Shown here: positions 1 to 7,475 of the stretch, piece after piece | How the letters are laid out: each line of letters begins with the position of its first letter | Numbering within the stretch: the first letter of the stretch is position 1 | Assembly: GCA_002786385.1 (NCBI GenBank) | Contig: PGCN01000007.1 | Coordinates: 186,001 to 250,000, forward strand | DNA: 64,000 nt | Source of the DNA: Flavobacterium sp. FEMGT703F | GTDB taxonomy: Bacteria; Bacteroidota; Bacteroidia; Flavobacteriales; Flavobacteriaceae | Direction of reading: 5' to 3' | The notes under the pieces: model-generated | What the model was told of the DNA's origin: nothing | Database searches by the model: none | What the model saw: only the letters and a program-made list of their open reading frames with translations | Position numbers and translations under genes: made by a program

Positions 1-768
1 AGCCGATAAAACCATACGGTATTCCGTGGTCATCGTACTGTTTGAATTGATAATGATGTATTTTTTCGATTTCGATTTGTAAACCGAAACATCAAAAGTT
101 TCATCTTTTTCAAAGAAAACCAGTTTGTCTTCATCGGGACTTGTCCCTAATTTGTGTTTGTAAATTTTATCCGGACGCAAGGTTTGTTCGTCTTTGCGCG
201 AATAAAACAAGGTTTGATTGTCACTGGCCCAAGTCGCACCACCCGTCGTATTTTCTATCTTAACCGGAAGTATTTCTCCGGTTTGCAAATTCTTAATTTG
301 AATGGTGTATTGTCTTCTGGAAACGGTATCGACACCAAAGCTGACCCAAACATTGTCTTCACTCACACTCAAACCCGCCAAGTTAAAATAAGCATGTCCT
401 TTCGCCATTTCGTTGCAGTCAAACATGATTTCCTCAGGTGCCTCCAAACTGCCTTTTTTTCGGGAATGGATTGGGTAATCTTTGCCTTTTTCAAAACGGG
501 TAATGTAATAATAGCCGTTATAAAAATAAGGCACCGATTCATCATCTTCCTTGATTCGGGCTTTCATTTCCTCGAACAAGCTGTTTTGAAAATCTTTGGT
601 ATGGGCAGTTGATTTTTGGTAGTAGTCGTTTTCCGCATTCAAATACGCAATAACTTCTGGATTTTCTCTTTCGTTGAGCCAATAGTAATTATCGGTTCTG
701 GCATGTCCGTGCTTTTCAATGATTTTAGGAAGTATTTTCGCTTTAGGCGGCTTTATGGATTTTGACAT
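1..768 (-). CDS. ptrB: Oligopeptidase B-like S9 peptidase, N-terminal part (cut by window edge)
   Basis: The reverse strand is open from the ATG at 766-768 to the window edge, giving 256 residues of an N-terminus. The start has the YYWLNERENPEV-type motif found at the front of oligopeptidase B and prolyl oligopeptidases, followed by repeated Trp/Tyr-rich strands typical of the seven-bladed beta-propeller. Family knowledge: these serine peptidases cut oligopeptides after basic residues or proline; the propeller filters substrates by size. The alpha/beta-hydrolase domain with the Ser-Asp-His triad would lie outside the window, so activity cannot be judged. No signal peptide is seen in the first residues (MSKSIKPPKAK), suggesting a cytoplasmic protein. 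It is divergent from ybaB across 130 bp. Oligopeptidase B fits better than prolyl oligopeptidase, but this is not proven. Confidence 0.85.
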   Translation of the reverse strand, partial: MSKSIKPPKAKILPKIIEKHGHARTDNYYWLNERENPEVIAYLNAENDYYQKSTAHTKDFQNSLFEEMKARIKEDDESVPYFYNGYYYITRFEKGKDYPIHSRKKGSLEAPEEIMFDCNEMAKGHAYFNLAGLSVSEDNVWVSFGVDTVSRRQYTIQIKNLQTGEILPVKIENTTGGATWASDNQTLFYSRKDEQTLRPDKIYKHKLGTSPDEDKLVFFEKDETFDVSVYKSKSKKYIIINSNSTMTTEYRMVLSA

Positions 769-791
769 TAGTATCTTATAATTATAATCAA

Positions 792-799
792 CAAAAATA
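792..799 (-). promoter_or_regulatory. Bacteroidota -7 box for the oligopeptidase gene
   Basis: On the minus strand this reads TATTTTTG, a match to TAnnTTTG, 23 bp upstream of the oligopeptidase ATG. A TTTTG lies 24 bp further upstream (824-828), slightly far for a -33 element. Confidence 0.5.
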
Positions 800-897
800 A
801 GTATTATGCCTGCATAACTTTAACAAAACTTCGGAAGTTATGCACTTAGAAATTAACAGTAATTGTTACCTTAGCACTTTAATTTAAATGATAGTTT

Positions 898-1221
898 ATG
901 TTTGGAGACATGATGAACATGATGGGCAAACTCAAAGAAACCCAGCAAAAAATTGAAGCTACAAAACAACGTTTAGACTCTGTATTGATTGACGAAAAAA
1001 GCAACGACAACTTACTGCAAGTAACCATCACCGCCAATCGAAAAATTCGTTCGATTACCATAGATGAAAGTTTGTTAGAAGACAAAGAACAATTGGAAGA
1101 TTACCTGATTTTGGTCTTAAACAAAGCCATCGAAAAAGCTACGAACGTTAACGAAGCAGAATTAGCTGCTGTAGCCAAAGAAGGCATGCCGAATATTCCG
1201 GGCATGGATTTATTTAAGTAA
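898..1221 (+). CDS. YbaB/EbfC family nucleoid-associated protein
   Basis: A 107-residue protein, the usual length of the family. It starts [18 protein letters not shown], the Met/Lys-rich opening helix of YbaB/EbfC, continues with a small beta-sheet ([22 protein letters not shown]) and ends in a helix plus a short hydrophobic tail. Family members are dimeric DNA-binding proteins, often next to recR or dnaX; here neither is present. The TSUP permease gene begins two bases after its stop, so the two are probably co-transcribed. No Shine-Dalgarno sequence precedes the ATG, as expected in Bacteroidota. Confidence 0.9.
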   Translation: MFGDMMNMMGKLKETQQKIEATKQRLDSVLIDEKSNDNLLQVTITANRKIRSITIDESLLEDKEQLEDYLILVLNKAIEKATNVNEAELAAVAKEGMPNIPGMDLFK

Positions 1222-1223
1222 GA

Positions 1224-1952
1224 ATGAACATCAGCTACCCTTTTTTACTATTGGCCTTATTGGCTGAAATTATTGGTACGGTTGGTGGCTTTGGTTCGTC
1301 TGTTTTTTTTGTCCCGATAGGTAATTTTTATTTCGATTTTCATTCGGTTCTAGGATTGACTGCCGTTTTTCACTTGGCGAGTAACCTGAGTAAAATAGTC
1401 TTGTTCCGAGAAGGATTAGACAAAAATCTATTGCTTTATATTGGTTTGCCTTCTGCCCTACTTGTAATTCTTGGCGGCTTACTGTCAAAATACATACAAG
1501 GCTATTGGCTGGAAATACTTTTAGGTATTTTCTTGGTGGCCATGAGTTTGATTTTCCTGATTAAAAAAGATTTAATCATTCCGCCTAATAAAAAAAATGC
1601 CACATTAGGTGGTGTATTTTCAGGATTTTCAGCCGGTTTGTTAGGAACCGGCGGTGCTATTAGAGGATTAACAATGGCAGCCTTTAATTTGGAAAAAAGC
1701 GTTTTCATTGCCACGTCGGCAGCCATTGATATGATGATTGACTTAACTCGAACCGTAGTATATTACAAAAACGGTTTTATTCACCAACACGACATGATTT
1801 ATATTCCGTTTCTTTTCGTAATCGGTTTGTTGGGTTCTTATTTGGGTAAACAATTGTTAGCCTACATTCCGCAAGTAAAATTCAGAATGATTTCACTGAT
1901 TTTAATTTTGCTTATTGGCTTGATTTCTATAGGAAAACAGTTTTTTACCTAG
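1224..1952 (+). CDS. TSUP/TauE-SafE family membrane permease
   Basis: A 242-residue, very hydrophobic protein with about seven or eight membrane segments. It shows the two-repeat layout of the TSUP family: GTVGGFGSSVFFVP in the first half and GFSAGLLGTGGAIRG in the second, both Gly-rich loops entering the membrane. Family knowledge: TSUP proteins export or import sulfite, sulfoacetate, organosulfur anions or other small anions; the substrate here cannot be inferred. It follows ybaB by two bases and its stop overlaps the convergent threonine aldolase gene by 4 bp. Confidence 0.85.
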   Translation: MNISYPFLLLALLAEIIGTVGGFGSSVFFVPIGNFYFDFHSVLGLTAVFHLASNLSKIVLFREGLDKNLLLYIGLPSALLVILGGLLSKYIQGYWLEILLGIFLVAMSLIFLIKKDLIIPPNKKNATLGGVFSGFSAGLLGTGGAIRGLTMAAFNLEKSVFIATSAAIDMMIDLTRTVVYYKNGFIHQHDMIYIPFLFVIGLLGSYLGKQLLAYIPQVKFRMISLILILLIGLISIGKQFFT

Positions 1953-2974
1953 AACTGCACTTTACCTAAATTTTCCAACACATATTCGTGTAAAACTTGT
2001 TTGTAATCAAGGTGTGTTACCATGCGTAATTTGCCTTGTCCCATAGAGCTGATGAGAATGCCTTTGGCTTTTAAGGTGTCAATTACTTGCTTCTCCGTCA
2101 ACGGTTTTTTGACTTCAAAAATCACAATATTGGTTTCTGTCGGCGACACATTGGCAACCCAAGGCAATTGTTGTAACAGCTGACCCAACTCTTTAGCCCT
2201 GCGGTGATCGTCTTCCAAGCGTTTGATGTTGTTTTGCAAAGCGTAGATTCCGGCCGCCGCCAAATAGCCTGATTGTCGCATATTCCCGCCAAATATCTTT
2301 CGGATGCGCAAGGCTTTGTGCATGGTTTCGGCATCAGATACTAAGACTGAGCCTATAGGCGCACCCAATCCTTTGGAAAAACAAACCGAAATGGTATCAA
2401 ACAAAACACCATATTGTTTGGGATGTTGTTTTTTGGCTACTAAAGCATTCCACAAGCGCGCACCATCTAAGTGGTATTTGAGATTATTATCAACACAAAC
2501 TTGTTTGATTTTTTGTAATTCGGCTATGTCATAGCAAGCGCCACCGCCTTTGTTGGTAGTATTTTCGATACTGACCATTTTAGATAAAGGCGCGTGGTAA
2601 AACTCGGGATCATTAATCCCAGCAGCGACTTGTTCAGCCGTAATCAAACCACGCTGACCGTCGAGCAAATTGAAATTCACACCACTATTGAATGATGCGC
2701 CACCGGCTTCGTAGAGATGGATGTGCGACCATTTATCACAAATGATTTGATCACCGGGATTGGTGTTTAATTTAATAGCAGTTTGGTTGGCCATGGTTCC
2801 GGATGGGAAAAACAATGCGGCTTCCATCCCAAACAAATCGGCTACCATTTTCTCGAAAGCATTTACGGTAGGATCTTGTTTGAACACGTCATCGCCTACT
2901 TTGGCGTTGAACATGGCTTGCAGCATTTCGGGAGAAGGTTTGGTAACGGTATCGCTGATTAAATTTATTTCCAT
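1949..2974 (-). CDS. ltaE: Low-specificity L-threonine aldolase
   Basis: A 341-residue fold-type I PLP enzyme that splits L-(allo-)threonine to glycine and acetaldehyde. Visible features are the start NLISDTVTKPSPEM (conserved in threonine aldolases), FPSGTMANQTA for the phosphate site, HLDGARLWNA with the PLP-contacting Asp170 and Arg, and the PLP lysine in CFSKGLGAPIGS (Lys201). Length and motif order match the family. The gene stands alone on this strand; its start faces prfB across 173 bp that contain dispersed repeat copy A and a plus-strand promoter-like box. Confidence 0.93.
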   Translation of the reverse strand: MEINLISDTVTKPSPEMLQAMFNAKVGDDVFKQDPTVNAFEKMVADLFGMEAALFFPSGTMANQTAIKLNTNPGDQIICDKWSHIHLYEAGGASFNSGVNFNLLDGQRGLITAEQVAAGINDPEFYHAPLSKMVSIENTTNKGGGACYDIAELQKIKQVCVDNNLKYHLDGARLWNALVAKKQHPKQYGVLFDTISVCFSKGLGAPIGSVLVSDAETMHKALRIRKIFGGNMRQSGYLAAAGIYALQNNIKRLEDDHRRAKELGQLLQQLPWVANVSPTETNIVIFEVKKPLTEKQVIDTLKAKGILISSMGQGKLRMVTHLDYKQVLHEYVLENLGKVQF

Positions 2975-2991
2975 ATGAAAGTCAGATAGTC

Positions 2992-2999
2992 TATTTTTG
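2992..2999 (+). promoter_or_regulatory. Likely -7 box of the prfB promoter
   Basis: TATTTTTG matches TAnnTTTG exactly. Transcription from it would start near 3003, putting the whole of repeat copy A (3010-3119) in the prfB 5' leader. No TTG is seen at -33. Confidence 0.45.
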
Positions 3000-3009
3000 C
3001 AATAAAGCC

Positions 3010-3119
3010 TAGCCCCGATAATAGTGGAAATCCTTTTTATTGTTTGGTAAAAGCCCTTCGACTGCGCTCAGGGTAACAACAATAAAAAGATTGGAACGGA
3101 TAGCGGGAAACAGCTTCTA
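3010..3119 (+). repeat. Dispersed intergenic element, copy A
   Basis: It begins TAGCCCCGAT, then GTGGAAATCCTTTTTATT, a variable tip, AATAAAAAGATTGGAACGGA, and ends TAGCGGGAAACAGCTTCTA. The inner arms (CTTTTTATT / AATAAAAAG) can pair. The tip contains CCCTTCGACTGCGCTCAGGG, a short repeat word whose reverse complement is related to the sequence inside the DUF1015 gene at 29725-29750. Confidence 0.85.
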
Positions 3120-3147
3120 AAAATTAAAACACAAAACTACATTATTT

Positions 3148-4246
3148 ATGACAAATACCGAACAAATAAAAGGTATTGTAGAACGCCTTGGTGCGTTGAG
3201 GAGGTATCTTTGACATTGATGCCAAACTGATTGAAATTACCAACGAAGAAGAAAAAACTTTTGCGCCCGACTTTTGGAATAACGCCAAGGAAGCTGAAGT
3301 TATTGTGAAAAACCTGCGCTCTAAGAAAAAATGGGTGGAAGACTTTAACAAGGCGGAGAGTTTAACCGAAGAATTGCAAATTACCTACGAGTTTTTTAAA
3401 GAAGGTGATGCGACTGAGGAAGAACTTGACCATCAGTTCGAACTGGCCAATACACATATTGAGAATCTGGAATTCCGCAACATGCTTTCGGACGAAGGTG
3501 ACAGTTTGAGTGCGGTATTGCAAATTACAGCCGGTGCCGGTGGTACGGAAAGCTGTGATTGGGCTTCGATGTTGATGCGTATGTATTTGATGTGGGCGGA
3601 AAACCAAGGCTATAAGGTTAAAGAGCTGAACTTTCAGGAAGGCGATGTGGCCGGTATTAAAACGGTGACTTTGGAAATTGAAGGTGATTTTGCTTTTGGG
3701 TATCTAAAAGGCGAAAACGGTGTGCATCGATTAGTGCGTATTTCGCCATTTGACAGCAATGCCAAGCGCCATACTTCGTTTGCTTCTGTATATGTATATC
3801 CTTTAGCCGATGATACAATAGAAATTGAAATCAATCCGGCCGACATAGAGATCATAACTTCTCGTTCGAGCGGCGCCGGAGGACAAAACGTAAACAAGGT
3901 AGAAACCAAAGTACAGTTGTTTCACAAGCCAACTGGGATTCAGATTCAGTGTTCGGAAACGCGCTCACAGCAGGACAACCGTCAAAGGGCGATGCAGATG
4001 TTGAAATCGCAGTTGTACGAAATTGAGTTGAAAAAGCGTCAGGAAATGCGCAGCGATATTGAAGCCGGAAAGATGAAAATCGAATGGGGTTCGCAAATCC
4101 GCAATTACGTAATGCATCCGTATAAATTAGTAAAAGATGTTCGCACAGGATATGAAACCAGTGATGTTGATGGCGTAATGAATGGGAATTTAGACGAGTT
4201 TTTGAAAGCCTATTTGATGATGATGGGACAGAAGAATGATGAATGA
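3148..4246 (+). CDS. prfB: Peptide chain release factor 2, with programmed +1 frameshift at 3208-3214
   Basis: RF2 ends translation at UGA and UAA. The full product needs a +1 shift: frame 1 runs from ATG 3148 through 21 codons to CTT 3208-3210 and an in-frame TGA 3211-3213; reading resumes at GAC 3212. The joined protein is 365 residues, the same length as E. coli RF2. The slip site is AGGAGG-TAT-CTT-TGA-C, the classic arrangement with an internal SD-like element 3 nt before the CTT. Downstream are the stop-recognition tripeptide SPF (199-201) and the catalytic GGQ (244-246) in [16 protein letters not shown] scan without the shift would wrongly start at 3305. The leader probably contains repeat copy A. 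Confidence 0.96.
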
Positions 4247-4313
4247 TGAATTATTTTGAAAATAATTTCAATTTACCATTTACTATTGAGAATTTACAAT
4301 TACATTTGCCATG

Positions 4314-4380
4314 AGGATTCCGTAAAGGAAGTTACACCTCACCGCATAAGTCGATCGCTCCAGGTCGGCTTTTGTATTTT
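4314..4380 (+). ncRNA. Candidate small RNA or structured prfB 3' end
   Basis: A perfect TACATTTG box (4301-4308) precedes about 67 nt that fold as two hairpins: GAGG-ATTCC-gtaaa-GGAA...CCTC, then AAGTCGA (4348-4354) paired with TCGGCTT (4365-4371) and followed by TTGTATTTT, like an intrinsic terminator. No ORF or downstream plus-strand gene explains it. There is no good -33 element and the upstream DNA is low-complexity, so the box may be chance and the hairpin may simply end prfB. It does not match SRP, tmRNA or tRNA features I can check by eye. Confidence 0.3.
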
Positions 4381-4384
4381 ATAG

Positions 4385-4430
4385 AAATAACGAAGCCCAA
4401 AGCAGCGGACTGTTTTGGGCTTTGTTATTT
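4385..4430. terminator. Bidirectional terminator between prfB and dienelactone hydrolase
   Basis: AAATAAC-g-AAGCCCAAA pairs with TTTGGGCTT-t-GTTATTT around a short loop. The strong stem lies between two convergent genes. Confidence 0.75.
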
Positions 4431-4445
4431 GAAGAAAGTTGGATT

Positions 4446-5213
4446 TTATAAAGCCTCTTTCAAGAAATTTTTGAAAGCTATCCACGAGCGTTTATCGGCT
4501 AGTTCATTGTAAGCGGCACCTTTGCTGTTGTCGCTCCCGGCGTCTTTGTGGGTAAAGGCATGAACGGCATTGGCGTAGAACACCATTTGCCAATCGGCCC
4601 CAGAACTTTTCATTTCTTCTTGAAAAGCATCGACTTCTGCTTTGGGAACATAAGGATCATCGGCACCGTGAAGCACCAAAACTTTGGAGTTGATTTTGTT
4701 TACCGCACGAGAAGCGTCTTTCCCTAAACCACCGTGAAAAGAAACGGCTCCTTGCACTTTTAAGTTGCCTCTAACAGCTTCTAAAGCACCGGTTCCGCCA
4801 AAGCAGTAACCCATGACTACAATTTTATCCGGATTGGCACCAAGCTTGACCAACTGGTCTAAAGCCAATTGAATGCGTCTTTGGTAATCGGCATAATTTT
4901 TTTTGTAAAATCCGGCATTTTTACCGGCTTCAGCTGTATTTTTCGGGCGATTGTTAACGCCGTAAATATCGGCTACAAAGGTGTAATAACCCAACTTGGC
5001 TAATTCGGCAGCACTTTCTTTAGAATGTTCGTCAATGCCCATCCAGGCCGGTAAAATGAGTACACCCGATTTTTCTTTGAGTCCGTTTTGAGGTTTTACA
5101 CCGAAGCCACTGAGCTTTTGTTCACCGTCTTTGTAATCCATTGGTACTAATTGTGCATAGCCAGTCAACAGACCGGACATAATTGTTACTAGAAATATTG
5201 TTTTGAGTTTCAT
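4446..5213 (-). CDS. Dienelactone hydrolase family protein, exported
   Basis: A 255-residue alpha/beta hydrolase when started at ATG 5213, which places a signal peptide (MKLKTIFLVTIMSGLLTGYA) at the front; a longer reading from 5258 adds 15 polar residues before it and is unlikely. The catalytic set of dienelactone hydrolases is present: nucleophile Cys137 in MGYCFGGTGA, Asp186 in HGADDPYVP, and His218 in NAVHAFTH. The family hydrolyses dienelactones and related esters; the natural substrate of the exported flavobacterial branch is unknown. It is a single gene with a terminator on each side. Confidence 0.9.
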   Translation of the reverse strand: MKLKTIFLVTIMSGLLTGYAQLVPMDYKDGEQKLSGFGVKPQNGLKEKSGVLILPAWMGIDEHSKESAAELAKLGYYTFVADIYGVNNRPKNTAEAGKNAGFYKKNYADYQRRIQLALDQLVKLGANPDKIVVMGYCFGGTGALEAVRGNLKVQGAVSFHGGLGKDASRAVNKINSKVLVLHGADDPYVPKAEVDAFQEEMKSSGADWQMVFYANAVHAFTHKDAGSDNSKGAAYNELADKRSWIAFKNFLKEAL

Positions 5214-5274
5214 AGAATGTGATTTTGATATAAAATTAACTAATCGGCATCGGAACAAACGTTAAAAAAATAAA

Positions 5275-5294
5275 AAAACCTCCGAAGAGGTTTT
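5275..5294 (-). terminator. Terminator downstream of the 5383-6057 gene
   Basis: On the minus strand AAAACCTC-ttcg-GAGGTTTT is followed by a T-rich run; a stable UUCG loop closes the stem. Confidence 0.75.
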
Positions 5295-5382
5295 AGTTAT
5301 ATTGGAAGATTTAATATCATATTTAATATTTTCTCAACGGATTGAGATAAAATTGAAATAGAAAAACAAGCTACTATGAAGC

Positions 5383-6057
5383 TTAAATTGAATTTAAGAA
5401 CGTTACAAGGATAACCAAATCAGACTCCTTTGAAAAAGAGATGCTGTTGTTTTTTAAGAAATCTACTATTTGGCTTTCTTTGTCAGGAAACATTTTTACC
5501 AATTCTTTTTTGTTTTTCGGGAATGTAACTATTCCGTCCATTTTTTTTATATAAAAGGTTTCTTTCTGAAATTCATAGTGAGCAGGAACTTCACTAGCAT
5601 AACTATTCGCAGCTTCTACTTTTGGAATTAGTTTCACTTTTTCTCTCTTGAATAAAGAAACTTTTTCTCCGGTAGATAGCTTTACCAAAAATCCTTTGAC
5701 ATTTCCTTTATCAGAGTTGTATAGTGTGTATTTGTAGTTTTTCTTGCTGTTGGTAAAATTAACCTCCATACTGTCTGATTTTATCACAAAAAGGATTTTT
5801 CCCTCGCTTTGAAATTCCATCTCATCTTTGTAAGCATTATATCGAAGTAAAAACATTCCTTCATAACCAGTAACAGTAGCTGGTAAAAATGTTGTTGTAA
5901 AATATGGACTTCCTTCAATATTCTTTTCGTCAACGTCGTTGCCTTTAGAAAGATCAAGGCGTTGTTTGGCAGTGATAATTGACATTCCGTTCCCTATTTG
6001 TTGAGAATAGATTGGAAGTGAAACAAATAAAATGGTGTGTAATAGGATTTTTTTCAT
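5383..6057 (-). CDS. Exported protein of unknown function
   Basis: A 224-residue protein when started at ATG 6057, which gives a clear signal peptide (MKKILLHTILFVSLPIYS then QQ). The mature part is rich in Lys, Tyr and beta-forming residues and has no motif I recognise. The middle (MFLLRYNAYKDEMEFQSEG) resembles small secreted flavobacterial proteins with paired beta strands. It has its own terminator downstream and is separated from the porin gene by about 70 bp. The location is probably periplasm or outer-membrane surface. Confidence 0.7.
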   Translation of the reverse strand: MKKILLHTILFVSLPIYSQQIGNGMSIITAKQRLDLSKGNDVDEKNIEGSPYFTTTFLPATVTGYEGMFLLRYNAYKDEMEFQSEGKILFVIKSDSMEVNFTNSKKNYKYTLYNSDKGNVKGFLVKLSTGEKVSLFKREKVKLIPKVEAANSYASEVPAHYEFQKETFYIKKMDGIVTFPKNKKELVKMFPDKESQIVDFLKNNSISFSKESDLVILVTFLNSI

Positions 6058-6130
6058 TGTGATTATTTTATTGAATCGCAAAAATAGATTCTTTCCCTAA
6101 ACAAAAAAAAAATATCCGAATTTTATTATG

Positions 6131-7354
6131 TTAAATTCCTATTTCAACCTGAAAACGTACATACCAATTGTTCTTGGAAGTACCGTCAAAATAATTTAGA
6201 GTATCGTAATTGACTTCAGCTTGCAGTTTAAAAGCGTGTTCCCAAATGTATTTGGTTATGCCCACAGAATATTCTCGGACATTAGGTGCCAAAGCTGCAA
6301 TATCATTTCCAACATTCTGGATAGAATAACGAGCGATGAACTCGTAGTTCGATTTCGTATTGTAACTCGCTTGATAATCAAACCCGTTTCCGACAAATAC
6401 ATAATTACTTTCGGTAACATCTTCCGGATTAACGGTGATAGCGTTTTCATTTGTCGTTCTCGACATATAACTCATCATGGCTGCCCAACCGTTGTATTTG
6501 AACATAGCATCAAGTAAAACCGACTTCATGGTTCGTCTCTCAAACAAATCATTCCCCAATTGTCCTTGCGTACGTTGCGCGTGGTTATTTTGTTGAAAAG
6601 CCCCGGACAATAACAACTTAGGTTTCTTTTCGCGTAAAATATCGCCTTCAAAATAAGTACCATCTTTAGAAAAGGCACCCAATGGCATTATTTCTATTTT
6701 ACCGGTTACAGCTACACCGTCATCTGCTTTACCGGTTTGATTTCGGCCTTCTCCACCCGATAATGCCGCTTTGAAGTTATAAGAGAATTTGTCTTTAAAC
6801 TCATTCATATTGTGCACTTGAAACCCAAAGTCACGATCAATAGTAAATTTAGCATTATTAATGGTTCTGTCGGTTAACTGCAAACCTCCGGACGAGTTAA
6901 CGCGTTGACGGTTTCCGGGTAATTTGGTTTGTCCAAAACTGATATTCCAGTGCTTATTCGGTCGGTAAAAAACGACGGCATCGCGAATGATGTTGATATT
7001 TTCACCTTCTTTCACTTCACCCACATCGCCCGGTGCGAAAGAAAGTTGAATAGCATATAGAAATTTAGGATTCCCTACATAACCATCAAAACGCAATCGC
7101 AAACGACGTACTTGACCATCATAAGCGCCTGCTTCACCATCTTCATCCAAATAGGTTGCTCTGTTTTGCATGCGAAAGCGGATATTGAGTTGGAAGATAC
7201 TATCAGGAGAAGTCATACCAATTCCCTTACCAAAACTATAATAGGGCAAGGCTGACAACTTAACATCGTTATCGTGTTTGGTTTGCTCAATTGTAATTTG
7301 TGCGGATATTGAAATTGATGCCAGTAAAGCACCTATTAGTAATAGTTTTTTCAT
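6131..7354 (-). CDS. Phosphate-selective porin O/P-like outer-membrane protein
   Basis: A 407-residue protein with signal peptide MKKLLLIGALLASISISAQ. The rest alternates aromatic and polar residues in repeated strands and ends in an aromatic-rich strand (NWYVRFQVEIGI), as in 16-strand OprO/OprP-type porins. Segments such as IRFRMQNRATYLDEDGE and RLRLRFDGYVGNPKFLYAIQ are typical of the Bacteroidota OprP-like group. It lies directly downstream of a phosphate transporter operon but after a terminator, which fits a role in phosphate entry through the outer membrane with separate control. The phosphate selectivity is an inference from family and context. Confidence 0.85.
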   Translation of the reverse strand: MKKLLLIGALLASISISAQITIEQTKHDNDVKLSALPYYSFGKGIGMTSPDSIFQLNIRFRMQNRATYLDEDGEAGAYDGQVRRLRLRFDGYVGNPKFLYAIQLSFAPGDVGEVKEGENINIIRDAVVFYRPNKHWNISFGQTKLPGNRQRVNSSGGLQLTDRTINNAKFTIDRDFGFQVHNMNEFKDKFSYNFKAALSGGEGRNQTGKADDGVAVTGKIEIMPLGAFSKDGTYFEGDILREKKPKLLLSGAFQQNNHAQRTQGQLGNDLFERRTMKSVLLDAMFKYNGWAAMMSYMSRTTNENAITVNPEDVTESNYVFVGNGFDYQASYNTKSNYEFIARYSIQNVGNDIAALAPNVREYSVGITKYIWEHAFKLQAEVNYDTLNYFDGTSKNNWYVRFQVEIGI

Positions 7355-7432
7355 TGTAGTTGTATGTTGTGTTGTTAATGATTTTTTGATGTTAAAAAAA
7401 CCTTTTCTTAACGATTAGAAAGTAGTTATAAA

Positions 7433-7458
7433 AAAAGCCAACCTTAACAGTCGGCTTT
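7433..7458 (-). terminator. Terminator of the pit operon
   Basis: Minus strand AAAAGCCGAC-tgttaag-GTTGGCTTTT followed by T's; a 10-bp stem with one G-T pair. Confidence 0.75.
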
Positions 7459-7475
7459 TGTAAAATTATTTTTTT

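Noticed and set aside
154..612. 152-codon plus-strand frame at the start of the window
   Set aside because: It is the antisense of the oligopeptidase gene, whose minus-strand translation shows clear family motifs over the same region.
3148..3213. prfB as a pseudogene with a premature stop
   Set aside because: The stop is part of the canonical RF2 slip site and the downstream frame is fully conserved.
4314..4380. SRP 4.5S RNA or tmRNA
   Set aside because: The conserved SRP tetraloop-helix and the tmRNA tag-coding or tRNA-like ends are absent; only generic hairpins are present.
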